Source of the DNA: Variovorax beijingensis
GTDB taxonomy: Bacteria; Pseudomonadota; Gammaproteobacteria; Burkholderiales; Burkholderiaceae_C
NCBI RefSeq assembly: GCF_007828835.1
Contig: NZ_VIVL01000006.1
Span: 248,001-312,000 of the forward strand
Direction of reading: 5' to 3'
DNA: 64,000 nt
Each line of letters opens with the position of its first letter. Positions within the stretch are counted from its first letter, which is position 1. The notes below the pieces were generated by a model. The model was not told the DNA's origin and did not search any database. It saw only the letters and a list, made by a program, of their open reading frames with translations. A program made the position numbers and the translations under genes. Below, in pieces: positions 39,424-50,936 of the stretch.

Positions 39424-40566
39424 ATGCAGACGATCGTCGTTGCCGCCATCTCTGCGCGCGCCATGGCCGAGGCGGCGGCGAGCGATGGCTTCCAGGTGGT
39501 CGCGCTCGACCTGTTCGGCGATGTCGACACGCGCCGCGCGGCCTCACGCTGGCTGCCCATTGGCGCGCCCGGCAGTTTGCAGATCGATGCGGCCAGCGTC
39601 CTGGCCGCGCTGCGCACGCTCGCAGAGGCTGGCGAACCGGTGCTGGGCTGGATCGCAGGCAGCGGCTTCGAAGGCGAGCCCGAATTGCTGGAAGAGGGCG
39701 CGGCCGTGCTGCCGCTGATCGGCACCGCGCCCGCGGCCGTGCGCCGCCTGCGCGATCCGGCCGCCTTCTTCGGCTTTCTTGCGGCGCAGGTCATACCCTT
39801 TCCGCAAGTGCTGCTGCAGCCGCCCGAGGATCCCGCCGGATGGCTGATGAAAGACGCGCACGGCTGCGGCGGCTGGCATGTGCGCCATGCGCCGTGGTCG
39901 ATGGACGAGCCGCCGTCCTCGCACCACTACTTCCAGCGCGAAATGGCCGGGCTGCCGATGTCGGCCACCTTCATCGCCAACGGCCGCGATGTGCACGTGC
40001 TCGGCTTCAACGAGCAGACCGTACGCCGCTTCGGCACGCGGCCTTTCGTGTTCTGCGGCGCCGTCGGGCCGGTGCCCGTGGCAGAGGCCATCGCGCGCCG
40101 CGTGACGGCCATCGCGCGCACGCTGACTGCGGAGTTCGAGCTGCGCGGCCTGTGCAGCCTCGACTTCATGCGCGACGGCGACGCCATCGGCGTGCTGGAG
40201 GTCAACCCGAGGCCGCCAGCCAGCATGAGCCTCTACAAGGCGCCCGCCGGTTCGCCGGGCGTGATGCAGGCGCATCTGCGTGCCTGCCTGCATGGCGAAC
40301 TGCCGCCGCCGGTGCCATCGCATGCGCAACAGGTCGAAGGCCTCGAGATCGTGTTCGCGCGGCAGCCGCTGCAGCTCGACGCGGCCTTGGCGCAGCGCCT
40401 TGCCGCATGGCCCGGCATCCGCGACCTGCCCGAAGCCGGCCAGCGCTTCGACATCGACGACCCCGTGTGCACCCTGACGGCGAGCGGAAGCAGCGCGCAG
40501 CAGGTGCGCACCCGCTTGGACGAAGGCCGCGAGCGGCTGCTGCAATCACTGGAGACCAAGGCATGA
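39424..40566 (+). CDS. ATP-grasp protein of the H4MPT locus
   Basis: 380 residues. It has ATP-grasp core signs: a Lys/Gly segment WLMKDAHGCGGWH, an acidic FQREMAGLP, and the metal motif GVLEVNPRPPASM. It probably ligates an amino or carboxy compound during cofactor assembly, but the substrate is unknown. The ATG at 39424 lies 14 bases after the mtdB stop; a TTG at 39406 in the same frame overlaps the mtdB stop. It overlaps mch by four bases. Confidence 0.8.
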   Translation: MQTIVVAAISARAMAEAAASDGFQVVALDLFGDVDTRRAASRWLPIGAPGSLQIDAASVLAALRTLAEAGEPVLGWIAGSGFEGEPELLEEGAAVLPLIGTAPAAVRRLRDPAAFFGFLAAQVIPFPQVLLQPPEDPAGWLMKDAHGCGGWHVRHAPWSMDEPPSSHHYFQREMAGLPMSATFIANGRDVHVLGFNEQTVRRFGTRPFVFCGAVGPVPVAEAIARRVTAIARTLTAEFELRGLCSLDFMRDGDAIGVLEVNPRPPASMSLYKAPAGSPGVMQAHLRACLHGELPPPVPSHAQQVEGLEIVFARQPLQLDAALAQRLAAWPGIRDLPEAGQRFDIDDPVCTLTASGSSAQQVRTRLDEGRERLLQSLETKA

Positions 40567-41570
40567 GCAACACTTCCCCGCCCGCGGCCGCGTCGGGCCT
40601 GAGCGTCAACCTGCTGGCCCGCCCGCTGGTCGAGCGCCTGCTGGCCGATGCCGATGCGCTCGGGCTGCAGCTGCGCCGCGACGACAGCGGCGCGCGCATC
40701 GTCGATGCCGGCATCGAGGCACGCGGCAGCGTGGCGGCCGGCTTGCAGATCGGCGAGATCTGCATGGGCGGGTTGGGGCATGTGAACCTGCGCAGCGGCG
40801 GCAGCGCCGAGGGCTGGCCCACCTGGCTCGACGTGCGCAGCTCGCAGCCGGTGCTGGCCTGCCTTGGCAGCCAGTACGCCGGCTGGAGCCTCGCGGCCAC
40901 CAAGGAAGAGACCGGCGGCAAGAAGTTCTTTTCGCTTGGCTCGGGGCCGGCGCGCGCGCTGGCGGTCAAGGAAAAACTTTTTGCCGAACTGGGCTACCGC
41001 GACCATGCGCCCTGCGGCGTGCTGGTGCTGGAAGTCGATCGCGCGCCGCCGAAGATCGTGATCGACAAGCTGCTGCGCGATTGCGGCCTGGCCGCCGAAG
41101 CGCTGACCTTGATCCTCACGCCCACCACCAGCTTGGCGGGCACCACGCAGGTGGTGGCGCGTGTGCTCGAGGTGGCGCTGCACAAGGCGCACGAGCTGGG
41201 CTTTGCGCTGGCCAACATCGTCGACGGCGCCGGCACCGCGCCGTTGCCGTCGCCAAGCGCCGATGGCGTCGAGGCCATGGGCCGCACCAACGACTCCATC
41301 CTGTACGGCGGCCGCGTGCACCTGACGGTGCGCGGCGACGACGGCGCGGCGCGCGAACTGGCGCGTGCGCTGCCGTCGCGCAATTCACGCGATCACGGGC
41401 GCTCGTTCGCCGAGATCTTCAAGGAGGTCGCGTACGACTTCTACAAGATCGATGGCGCCTTGTTCGCTCCGGCCGAAGTGTGGGTCAGCAACATCGACAG
41501 CGGCAACACCTGGCATGGCGGCGCACCCGACATGGCGCTGCTGCAGCGGCTGTGGCTGCAGGAGGCCTGA
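40563..41570 (+). CDS. mch: Methenyl-H4MPT cyclohydrolase
   Basis: Hydrolyses methenyl-H4MPT to 5-formyl-H4MPT. 335 residues with the conserved GEICMGGLGHVNL, QYAGWSL, and GRTNDSILYGGRVHLTV segments of Mch. ATG overlaps the preceding ATP-grasp stop (ATGA), and the RimK-like gene begins two bases after its stop. Confidence 0.95.
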   Translation: MSNTSPPAAASGLSVNLLARPLVERLLADADALGLQLRRDDSGARIVDAGIEARGSVAAGLQIGEICMGGLGHVNLRSGGSAEGWPTWLDVRSSQPVLACLGSQYAGWSLAATKEETGGKKFFSLGSGPARALAVKEKLFAELGYRDHAPCGVLVLEVDRAPPKIVIDKLLRDCGLAAEALTLILTPTTSLAGTTQVVARVLEVALHKAHELGFALANIVDGAGTAPLPSPSADGVEAMGRTNDSILYGGRVHLTVRGDDGAARELARALPSRNSRDHGRSFAEIFKEVAYDFYKIDGALFAPAEVWVSNIDSGNTWHGGAPDMALLQRLWLQEA

Positions 41571-41572
41571 CC

Positions 41573-42523
41573 ATGCGCATCGTCATCATGACGGACGAGA
41601 TCGGCTGGCACACGCGCCAGCTGCAGGCCGCGCTGCGCGCACGCGGCGCGGTGGGGCGCTGCGTTGACCTGGCCGACTGCAACATCGACACCACCGCGGC
41701 ATGGCATGGCCTGGTCATTCCCGGCTACGGCCGCGAGCTGCCCGATGCGGTGCTGGTGCGCGGCATCGCCGGCGGGAGCTTCGAGCAGGTCACCAAGCGC
41801 CTTGGCGTGCTGCATGCGCTGCGCGAACTGGGCGTGCCGGTCTACAACGATGCGCGCGCCATCGAGCGCACAGTCGACAAGTCGATGACCAGCCTGCTGC
41901 TGCATGCCGCGCACATTCCCGCGCCCGCCACCTGGGCCACCGAATCGGCGGCGCAGGCGCGTCGCATCGCCATGCGCGAGATGGCCGCGGGCCATGCGCT
42001 GGTGCTCAAGCCCCTGTTCGGCTCGCAGGGCAAGAACCTGCAGCTGGTGGGCGAGGTCGACGGCGTTCATCATCCGATGCCCGACATCGATGCGCGCTAC
42101 GCGGGCCTGGCCTATCTGCAGCGCTTCGTGCCGCCCATGGCCTCGCCGGGTTTCGACTGGCGCGTGATGGTGGTCGGCGGGCGCGCCGTCACCGCGATGC
42201 GGCGCGTCAGCATGCACTGGATCCACAACGTGGCCCAGGGCGCGCGCTGCGAGCCGGCCGTGCTGGAGCCCGCGCTCGCCCAACTGGCCGAAGGCGCGGC
42301 GCAGGCGCTCGACATGGACTACGCGGGCGTGGACCTCATCGCCGCGGCCAGCGGGCCGAAGATCCAGGTGCTCGAGGTCAATGGCGTGGCCGCCTGGCAG
42401 GGGCTGCAGCGCGTGACGGGCTTCAACATCGCGCGCGCCATCGTCGACGACCTGCTCGACCGCAAGCTCGCGCAGGCGCGCCGCCGCGCGCAAGAGAGCC
42501 TGCCGCCGGAGCGCCGCGCCTGA
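41573..42523 (+). CDS. RimK-like ATP-grasp ligase of the H4MPT locus
   Basis: 316 residues. ATP-grasp family close to RimK/MptN-type glutamate ligases: KPLFGSQGKNLQLV, FDWRVMVVGG, MDYAGVDLI and the metal motif VLEVNGVAAWQG. It may add glutamate to the H4MPT or methylofuran side chain; this is an inference. Directly after mch and overlapping the next gene by one base (TGATG). Confidence 0.82.
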   Translation: MRIVIMTDEIGWHTRQLQAALRARGAVGRCVDLADCNIDTTAAWHGLVIPGYGRELPDAVLVRGIAGGSFEQVTKRLGVLHALRELGVPVYNDARAIERTVDKSMTSLLLHAAHIPAPATWATESAAQARRIAMREMAAGHALVLKPLFGSQGKNLQLVGEVDGVHHPMPDIDARYAGLAYLQRFVPPMASPGFDWRVMVVGGRAVTAMRRVSMHWIHNVAQGARCEPAVLEPALAQLAEGAAQALDMDYAGVDLIAAASGPKIQVLEVNGVAAWQGLQRVTGFNIARAIVDDLLDRKLAQARRRAQESLPPERRA

Positions 42524-43464
42524 TGATGAACGCGCGGCAGCTGGCCATCGAGCGTGCGCGGGCCTGCTTCCTGCGCGCGTGCTGGCTCGACGTTGCCGTG
42601 CGCAAGCCCGGCAACGTCAGCCAGGCCTCGCCCGGCCATGGCATGCAGGCGTCGATGTTCATTGCCAGCGCCCAGGCCGCGGCCGGGGCGCTGTTCGAGC
42701 CGGGCCTGCGCGTGGGCGAGCGCATCGAGGCCGCGGTAGAGGCCACCTGGGCGGTGGCCGGGTGCAACACCAACCTCGGCATCCTGCTGCTGTGCGCGCC
42801 GATTGCGCTGGCGGTGGAGCAGCACCCCCACGCCGGAACCCCCGCGGCCCTGCGCGCGGCCGTCGAGGGCGTGCTGGCCACGCTCGACATCGACGATGCC
42901 CGCGCCGCCTATCGCGCCATTGCGCGCGCCCATCCCGGCGGACTGGGGACAGCACCGACCGAAGACGTGCGCGATGCACCCAGCGTCGATCTGCGGGCCG
43001 CCATGGCCCTTGCTGCGGACCGCGATCTCATCGCGCGGCAGTACCGCGACGGCTTTGCGGATCTTTTCGCCCTGGCGTTCCAGGCGCCAGTCCACCCGGC
43101 GGGCTGCAGCGAAGCGCCGGCCGATGCCGAAGCGCCGCCCGATGCGGCCACTGTGGCTTCGGTCCAACGGCTTTACCTGGCCTGCCTGAGCGCCTTTCCT
43201 GATTCACACATTGTTCGAAAACACGGCGAGCGCGTGGCACAGACTGTCATGACGGCGGCGCAGGCCTGGCAGGGGTGCGCCGGTGCCGGCGTCGCGCTCG
43301 ATGCCGACCCCGGCTTCGCCGCCTGGGACCTCTCCCTCAAGGCCGCAGGCGTCAACCCCGGGACCAGCGCCGATTTCACCGTGGCGGCGCTTCTGCTGTC
43401 AGGCTGGATCCGCTCGTGCGCGGCGCCCGCGCGCGAGGCGGCGAACGGATGGCACGGATCGTGA
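42523..43464 (+). CDS. CitG-like triphosphoribosyl-dephospho-CoA synthase family protein
   Basis: 313 residues. All-helical family fold with the nucleotide-binding signature RKPGNVSQASPGHGMQ (about 26-41) and late helix NPGTSADFTVAALLL. Canonical CitG makes the citrate-lyase prosthetic group; a citrate lyase is absent here, and homologues are regular members of H4MPT clusters. The role is unknown, possibly phosphoribosyl or nucleotide chemistry on the cofactor. Confidence 0.8.
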   Translation: MMNARQLAIERARACFLRACWLDVAVRKPGNVSQASPGHGMQASMFIASAQAAAGALFEPGLRVGERIEAAVEATWAVAGCNTNLGILLLCAPIALAVEQHPHAGTPAALRAAVEGVLATLDIDDARAAYRAIARAHPGGLGTAPTEDVRDAPSVDLRAAMALAADRDLIARQYRDGFADLFALAFQAPVHPAGCSEAPADAEAPPDAATVASVQRLYLACLSAFPDSHIVRKHGERVAQTVMTAAQAWQGCAGAGVALDADPGFAAWDLSLKAAGVNPGTSADFTVAALLLSGWIRSCAAPAREAANGWHGS

Positions 43465-43547
43465 TACCCATGGCTTTGCGCTGGTCTTCCTGACCGGTGT
43501 CGTATTGACCCTAAACACCTTGGACCTCTGAGAGGAGACTCGAAACC

Positions 43548-44060
43548 ATGGCAAAAATCGATCGACTGATGGTGGGCGAATCGCTCGTTGGCGACGGCAA
43601 TGAAGTCGCCCATATCGACCTGATCATCGGACCGCGCGGCAGCGCTGCCGAGACAGCCTTCGCGAACGCGTTGACGAACAACAAGGACGGCTTCACTTCG
43701 CTGCTCGCAGTCGTGGCTCCCAACCTGCTGACCAAGCCGGCCACCGTGATGTTCAACAAAGTGACCATCAAGGGCGCCAAGCAGGCGGTGCAGATGTTCG
43801 GGCCGGCGCAGCGCGCCGTGGCGCTGGCGGTGGCCGACAGCGTCGAGGATGGCACCATCCCCATGGCGGAGGCGGACAACCTGTTCATCTGCGTCGGCGT
43901 GTTCATCCACTGGCTTGCCGACGACGACAAGAAGATCCAGGACTACAACTACCAGGCCACCCGCGAGGCCATCCAGCGTGCCGTGGCCGGCTCGCCGACC
44001 GCCGCGGAAGTGGTGGACAAGAAGGGCACCACGGCGCATCCGTTCGCTGCCCACCTCTGA
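43548..44060 (+). CDS. fae: Formaldehyde-activating enzyme
   Basis: Condenses formaldehyde with H4MPT to methylene-H4MPT. 170 residues, strongly like known Fae: [18 protein letters not shown] with the catalytic His22, [16 protein letters not shown] and [28 protein letters not shown] is placed before the ATG. Last gene of the first H4MPT run and followed by a strong terminator, so it may be expressed at high level. Confidence 0.97.
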   Translation: MAKIDRLMVGESLVGDGNEVAHIDLIIGPRGSAAETAFANALTNNKDGFTSLLAVVAPNLLTKPATVMFNKVTIKGAKQAVQMFGPAQRAVALAVADSVEDGTIPMAEADNLFICVGVFIHWLADDDKKIQDYNYQATREAIQRAVAGSPTAAEVVDKKGTTAHPFAAHL

Positions 44061-44070
44061 GCCGCAAAAC

Positions 44071-44105
44071 AAAAAAACCGACGCGTGGACCGCGTCGGTT
44101 TTTTT
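44071..44105. terminator. Bidirectional terminator between fae and folB
   Basis: AAAAAAACCGACGCG and CGCGTCGGTTTTTTT flank a five-base loop. Seven A on one side and seven T on the other permit use from both strands; fae and folB converge here. Confidence 0.92.
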
Positions 44106-44138
44106 GCTGCTGCCGCATGGTGCGGCGAGTGTTCGTGT

Positions 44139-44660
44139 TCAGTGCTTGGCGGGCACCATGCCGCTCGCAAGGAAGTTGAGTACGGTGGCGCCGTGCCCCA
44201 GCTTCGAGGCGCGATGCGTGGGCGCATGGCGCTCGATCTGCACGCCCACGGCCTGCACGTCATCGAACTTGCGCGGCTTCACCACCTTCACGCGAACCCA
44301 GCTGGCGCCGAACTCGTCGATGAGGATGTCGGCAATGGCTTCTGCAAAGGCTTCGAGCAGTTGCAGCCGGTGCTCGGCCATGAGCCGCACCAGCCGTTCG
44401 CGCACCATGCCGTAGTCGATGGTGTCGCCGATGCGGTCGGTGTCGCAGGCACGTGCGCGGGGCACGCCGGCATGCACGTCGATCAAGAGGGGCTGCGGAT
44501 GATGCAGTTCGGAGTCGTGGATGCCGATCACCGTCTGGCCGCTGAAGCCCTCGATGAAGATCAGGTCCATGGGCGCGGCTGCCTCGGCGGCGTCGGGCGA
44601 TGCGTTCGACGCATTCGGGGAGGAAAGGCGGGCGATGGAAGGACGCGGGCTGGTGTTCAA
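44139..44660 (-). CDS. folB: Dihydroneopterin aldolase family protein (FolB-like)
   Basis: Pterin-branch enzyme, likely serving the H4MPT pathway in this context. The conserved domain begins MDLIFIEGFSGQTVIGIHDSEL; DTIDYGMVRERLV and LLEAFAEAIADIL match the aldolase active-site region. TTG at 44660 (173 residues) has GGAG seven bases before it; ATG at 44570 (143 residues) and ATG at 44708 are alternatives. It sits between the fae run and the sigma-54 regulator, on the opposite strand. Confidence 0.82.
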   Translation of the reverse strand: MNTSPRPSIARLSSPNASNASPDAAEAAAPMDLIFIEGFSGQTVIGIHDSELHHPQPLLIDVHAGVPRARACDTDRIGDTIDYGMVRERLVRLMAEHRLQLLEAFAEAIADILIDEFGASWVRVKVVKPRKFDDVQAVGVQIERHAPTHRASKLGHGATVLNFLASGMVPAKH

Positions 44661-44847
44661 GTGGTGTCTCCAGTGATCGAATATGTTTGAAAGTGTGTCT
44701 GGCGGCATGCAAGCCCACCCCAGCGAGATTCGTCAACGCAAAATGCAGGCCAGAGACCGGACCCGCTCCGGCATTGCCAGTGCTTGGTGTTTCACCGGGT
44801 GCGCGGCAGGCCGGCAGGCACAACAATGGGCCGAACAAGGAGACACG

Positions 44848-44870
44848 ATGGAACGCGCCGGAGAACTCCA

Positions 44871-44874
<4 letters not shown>
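44848..44874 (+). CDS. Eight-codon leader ORF coupled to the sigma-54 regulator
   Basis: ATG at 44848 has the window's strongest ribosome-binding site type (AAGGAG, five bases spacing) and encodes MERAGELQ, stopping in an ATGA that overlaps the regulator start at 44871. It may set translation of the regulator by coupling. Whether the peptide itself matters is unknown. Confidence 0.45.
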
Positions 44875-46925
<2,051 letters not shown>

Positions 46926-46943
46926 GCCTCAAGGCTCGCAGAC

Positions 46944-47597
46944 ATGACGAACGGGGAGCCGACGGGCACGGGCAAGATCGATCCACGCGGCGCCGCGCTG
47001 GCTGCCGAAGACGGCGAGGCGCCCATGCCCGCATCGCCGCCGCGCTCGCGGTTGGCGTGGTGCATCACGGGCTCGGGCCATTTCCTCGAGGAATCGCTTG
47101 CCATTGCGGCGCGGCTGCCCTCGGTCGACCTGTTCCTCTCGGCTGCGGCCGAGGAGGTGCTGCCCATCTACAAGCTGCAGATCGAGGCGCTCAAGCCGCG
47201 TTTTCGCGTGTTCCGCGACAAGACCGCCAGCGGCGTGCCGGTGGGCATGCTCTATGACGACGTCTATCACACGGTGGTGGTGGCGCCGGCCACCAGCAAC
47301 ACGGTGGCCAAGTGCGCATTCGGCATCAGCGACTCGCTGCCGACCAACATGTTTGCCCAGGCCGGCAAGCTCGGCATTCCTGGCATCGTGTTTGCATGCG
47401 ATACGGAACCGGTGGTGGTGACCAAGTCGCCGCACGACTGGGTCACGCTGCGTCCGCGGCGCATCGAACTGGACAACGTGGAGCGGCTGCGCGGCATCGA
47501 CTTTTGCCAGGTGGTCTGTTCACCGACCGAACTGGAGACCGCGCTCGACACGCGCCTGAAGGAACTTTCTCTCGCATGGAACACATCGTCTTCCTGA
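46944..47597 (+). CDS. dmrB: Dihydromethanopterin reductase-type flavoprotein
   Basis: 217 residues of the flavoprotein/AfpA family, whose Burkholderia member DmrB reduces dihydromethanopterin to H4MPT with FMN. Visible: WCITGSGHFLEESLAI, VVVAPATSNTVAKCAFGISDSLPTNMFAQA and ELDNVERLRGIDFCQV. An N-terminal extension of about 35 residues precedes the core. 18 bases after the regulator; it overlaps the following gene by 22 bases. Confidence 0.85.
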   Translation: MTNGEPTGTGKIDPRGAALAAEDGEAPMPASPPRSRLAWCITGSGHFLEESLAIAARLPSVDLFLSAAAEEVLPIYKLQIEALKPRFRVFRDKTASGVPVGMLYDDVYHTVVVAPATSNTVAKCAFGISDSLPTNMFAQAGKLGIPGIVFACDTEPVVVTKSPHDWVTLRPRRIELDNVERLRGIDFCQVVCSPTELETALDTRLKELSLAWNTSSS

Positions 47598-49054
47598 CCG
47601 GGCGTCTCGCCCAAGCCAGCCTCACGCGGGTGCTGGCCGGGATCGAGGCGGCACCGTTCACATGGGAAGTGCGCGAGATCGGTCTGCAGGTGGCGGCGCT
47701 GATGACGGCCGACATGATCCGCCGCCGCGTTGCGGCCCCCGTGTTCACCGAGGCCGAAGGCGAGGGCGCCGCACCGCGCCGCGCCGACCGCATCATGGTG
47801 CCGGGCCGCTGCCGCGGCGACGTCGAGGCGCTGAGCCTTCACTTCGGCGTTCCGGTGGAACGCGGCCCGCAGGAGCTGAAAGATCTGCCGCGCCACTTCA
47901 ACCGCAGCGCGCGCGCGGTCGACCTGAGCGAGTACGAGGTCGCCATCTTCGCCGAGATCGTCGACGCGCCGCGGCTCTCGGTGGCACAGATCATCGAGCG
48001 CGCGCAGCAGCTTGCGGCCGACGGTGCCAACGTGATCGACCTGGGCTGCCTGCCCGAGACGCGCTTCGACCACCTGAGCGAAAGCGTGCAGGCGCTGAAG
48101 GCCGCGGGCTTCCAGGTCAGCGTCGATTCGAGCGACGCGCAGGAACTGCTGCTCGGCGGCAAGGCCGGCGCCGACTACCTGCTGAGCCTCACGCTCGACA
48201 CGCTGTGGATCGCCGATGAGGTTGCGGCCACGCCGGTGCTGATACCGCGCGTTCCGGCCGACGAAGCGTCGCTGTATGCGGCCGTCGAACAGATGCAGCG
48301 GCGCGGCCGCGCCTTCCTGGCCGATTCGATCCTCGACCCGATACCTTTCGGCCTGACCGCCTCCATCGTGCGCTACCACCGGCTGCGCGAGCGCTTTCCC
48401 GATGCGCCGATCATGCTCGGCGTAGGCAACCTCACCGAGCTCACCGAGGCCGACACCAGCGGCATCAACGCAGTGCTGTTCGGCATTGCCGCCGAGCTCA
48501 ACGTGGCGGCGGTGCTGACCACGCAGGTGAGCCAGCATGCGCGCCGCGCGGTGAGCGAGGCCGACTGGGCGCGCCGCATCATGCATGCCGCAGCGCGCAA
48601 CGCCACGCTGCCCAAGGGCATGAGCGATGCGCTGATGACGGTGCACGCCAAGCATCCGTTCCCCGACACGCCGGAAGAAATCGGCGAGATCGCCTCGCAG
48701 GTGCGCGACCCCAACTTCCGCGTGCAGATCTCGCCGCTGGGCCTGCACGTCTACAACCGCGACGGCATGCGGCTCGCGCAGGGCGCCTTCGAGCTCTGGC
48801 CGCAGCTCCGGCTGCAGGACGATGCCGACCATGCGTTCTACATGGGCGTGGAGCTGGCGCGGGCCGAGATCGCCTGGCAGCTCGGCAAGCGCTACGTGCA
48901 GGACCAGCCGCTCGACTGGGGCTGCGCCGCGCCGCGGCCCGCCGAAGACCTCGCGCGCTGGTGCGCGCCGGGAACCACCATGAAGACATCGAAGAAGAGC
49001 AGCGCGGCCGAGACCGGCGCCACGAGCACCACCGCTGCGCCATCCCCCTCATGA
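47576..49054 (+). CDS. Dihydropteroate synthase-related protein of the H4MPT locus
   Basis: 492 residues. An N-terminal segment (about 1-150) with RADRIMVPGRCRGDVEAL, then a TIM-barrel pterin-binding region (about 150-400; ADGANVIDLGCLPETRF, VSVDSSDAQELLLGGKAGADYLLSL). Homologues are conserved in bacterial H4MPT clusters and methanogens. They likely act in the pterin branch, but an exact reaction is not shown by the sequence. Ser/Thr/Ala-rich C-terminus overlaps the next start (ATGA). Confidence 0.83.
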   Translation: MEHIVFLTGRLAQASLTRVLAGIEAAPFTWEVREIGLQVAALMTADMIRRRVAAPVFTEAEGEGAAPRRADRIMVPGRCRGDVEALSLHFGVPVERGPQELKDLPRHFNRSARAVDLSEYEVAIFAEIVDAPRLSVAQIIERAQQLAADGANVIDLGCLPETRFDHLSESVQALKAAGFQVSVDSSDAQELLLGGKAGADYLLSLTLDTLWIADEVAATPVLIPRVPADEASLYAAVEQMQRRGRAFLADSILDPIPFGLTASIVRYHRLRERFPDAPIMLGVGNLTELTEADTSGINAVLFGIAAELNVAAVLTTQVSQHARRAVSEADWARRIMHAAARNATLPKGMSDALMTVHAKHPFPDTPEEIGEIASQVRDPNFRVQISPLGLHVYNRDGMRLAQGAFELWPQLRLQDDADHAFYMGVELARAEIAWQLGKRYVQDQPLDWGCAAPRPAEDLARWCAPGTTMKTSKKSSAAETGATSTTAAPSPS

Positions 49055-49632
49055 ACGACCAGATCTTCGAAGCCGTGGTGACCACCGTGGCCCCCGGCGG
49101 CAAGCCGCACGTGGCGCCGATGGGCATCCGCTACCAGGAGGGCGGCATCCTGCTGATGCCGTTCAAGCCCTCGACCACGCACGACAACATCGTGGCCACC
49201 GGCCATGCGGTGCTCAACATCGTCTGCGACACCCGCGTGTTCGCGGGCTGCGTCACGGGCCGCAAGACGTGGCCCACGCTGCCGGCCGAGCGCATCGAAG
49301 GCGTGCGGCTGGCCGCTGCGCTGCGGCACGTCGAACTCGAACTGGCCGAGCAGCGCGACGACGTGCAGCGGCCGATGCTGCGCATGGTGGCAGTGCACGA
49401 GGCCACGCATGCGCCGTTTGCCGGCTTCAACCGCGCGCAGGCCGCGGTGATCGAAGGCGCCGTGCTGGTGAGCCGGCTGCACATGCTCCCTCCCGAGAAA
49501 GTGGAAACCGAAATGACCTACCTGCAGATCGCGATCGACAAGACCGCCGGCCCCGAGGAACGCGAGGCCTGGGAGTGGCTGCGCGCCGCGGTCGCGCAGC
49601 ACCGTGCCGCCGACCGGGAGCGCACATCATGA
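49051..49632 (+). CDS. DUF447 family protein
   Basis: 193 residues with FMN-binding split-barrel-like N-terminal pattern VVTTVAPGGKPHVAPMGIRY and STTHDNIVATGHAVLNIV. The family is conserved in H4MPT-containing bacteria and archaea without a fixed function. Coupled by ATGA on both sides in the dmrB-mfnB run. Confidence 0.8.
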   Translation: MNDQIFEAVVTTVAPGGKPHVAPMGIRYQEGGILLMPFKPSTTHDNIVATGHAVLNIVCDTRVFAGCVTGRKTWPTLPAERIEGVRLAAALRHVELELAEQRDDVQRPMLRMVAVHEATHAPFAGFNRAQAAVIEGAVLVSRLHMLPPEKVETEMTYLQIAIDKTAGPEEREAWEWLRAAVAQHRAADRERTS

Positions 49633-50333
49633 CGACGCGCATGCTGGTGAGCGTGCGCAGCGTGGACGAGGCCCTGCTCGCGGCCCGCGGCGGCGCCGAC
49701 TTCATCGACCTGAAGGAACCCAACGAAGGCGCACTGGGCGGCCTGCCGACGGCAACCATCGGCGCCATCGTGGGCGCGCTGCGTGCGCATGGCATCGACC
49801 TGCCCGTGAGCGCGACGATCGGCGATCTGCCGATGCATGCGCTCGACGTCATCCTGGCGCAGGTGGATGCGGTGGGTGCCTGCGGCGTCGACTATGTGAA
49901 GGTCGGCATCGAGCGCGGGCCCGAGGCCCTTGCGGTGCTCGATGCGCTCGCGGCCTGCGATTGGCCGGTGGTGCCGGTCTTCATCGGCGACCACGGGCTC
50001 GATGCCGCGCTGACCGCGCATGCCTGCACGCTGGGCTTTCCGGGGCTCATGGTCGACACCGCCGACAAGCAGGCCGGCAGCCTGTTCGATGCCGTGCCGA
50101 TGGCCGACCTGCGCGCCTTCCTGGCCCAGGTGCGCGCCGCAGGGCAAATGGCCGGCGTGGCGGGCGCGCTGCGCACAGCCCATGTTCCGCTGCTGCAGTC
50201 GCTGGCACCGGACTTCGCGGGGTTTCGCAGCGCGGTGTGCGTGGGCGACCGCAAGGCGGCCCTCAGCCCCGAGCGGCTGGCGGCACTGGCCGCGCTGCTG
50301 CACGGCGAGGCGGTGGAACCTGTGGCGGTCTGA
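49629..50333 (+). CDS. mfnB: (5-formylfuran-3-yl)methyl phosphate synthase
   Basis: First step of the furan ring of methanofuran/methylofuran, from glyceraldehyde 3-phosphate. 234-residue TIM barrel; FIDLKEPNEGALGG carries K29 and DYVKVGIE carries K91, corresponding to the conserved catalytic lysines of MfnB. ATGA-coupled to DUF447. It converges with the amino acid kinase gene with three bases between the stops. Confidence 0.88.
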   Translation: MTTRMLVSVRSVDEALLAARGGADFIDLKEPNEGALGGLPTATIGAIVGALRAHGIDLPVSATIGDLPMHALDVILAQVDAVGACGVDYVKVGIERGPEALAVLDALAACDWPVVPVFIGDHGLDAALTAHACTLGFPGLMVDTADKQAGSLFDAVPMADLRAFLAQVRAAGQMAGVAGALRTAHVPLLQSLAPDFAGFRSAVCVGDRKAALSPERLAALAALLHGEAVEPVAV

Positions 50334-50336
50334 ACT

Positions 50337-50936
50337 TCAGCGCGGGGCGAAGGTCGCCTCGCCCAGCAGCAGCGCACGCATGGTCGCGAGCTGGTTCTTG
50401 TGAAGCAGGGTGATCGGAAACGCAGCATCGCCGGAACGCTCGGAAAACTGCCGGTCGACCACGCCCGCGTCGCCAAGCTCATTGAGCGTCATCTGCGGAT
50501 CGATGGTGCACGACTTCACCAGCACCAGCTGCTCCGCGTTGAGATGCTTGGCGAGGTCGAGCGCGATGGTGTCGGACGTGGCGTCCCAGCTGGTGCGGCC
50601 GTCCGGCTTGTCGCGCCGCAGTTCGAGCGGCAGCCACAGCGCGGTCTTTCCGCGCCGCAGAAGGTCGGGGATTTCGGTCTTGCGCGCGGCCAGCTGCAGC
50701 GCCGGGTTCAGCGCATGCAGCTGGTAGGCCGTCTGCGCCATGGCCAGCACCGCCATGTTGTGCGCGGCCAGGTCGTTGAACTGCCAGTGCGCCTGCACGC
50801 GCCGCACTTCGTCTGCAAATGTGCCGCCACCGCAGACCACCGTGACGCGGCCGCCGCCGATCTGCGCCAGCAGATCGAGCCACTGCGGCAGCACAGGGTC
50901 GGCGCAGAGGCTGCCGCCAATCTTGACCACCCACAT
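50337..50936 (-). CDS. Amino acid kinase family protein (MfnE-like)
   Basis: 199 residues with kinase signs VVKIGGSL and VVCGGGTFADEVR, and a late LVKSCTIDP segment. In methanogens a kinase of this family (MfnE) phosphorylates the aminomethylfuran phosphate to a diphosphate; that role is inferred here from the mfnB and MfnF-like neighbours. The ATG at 50936 overlaps the upstream stop by one base (TGATG). Confidence 0.8.
   Translation of the reverse strand: MWVVKIGGSLCADPVLPQWLDLLAQIGGGRVTVVCGGGTFADEVRRVQAHWQFNDLAAHNMAVLAMAQTAYQLHALNPALQLAARKTEIPDLLRRGKTALWLPLELRRDKPDGRTSWDATSDTIALDLAKHLNAEQLVLVKSCTIDPQMTLNELGDAGVVDRQFSERSGDAAFPITLLHKNQLATMRALLLGEATFAPR

Noticed and set aside
44694..44712. 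Second sigma-54 element (TGGCGG-N5-AAGC) between folB and the regulator
   Set aside because: It has the GG-N10-GC spacing, but the -12 half lacks TT and the site is palindromic by chance; too weak to call.
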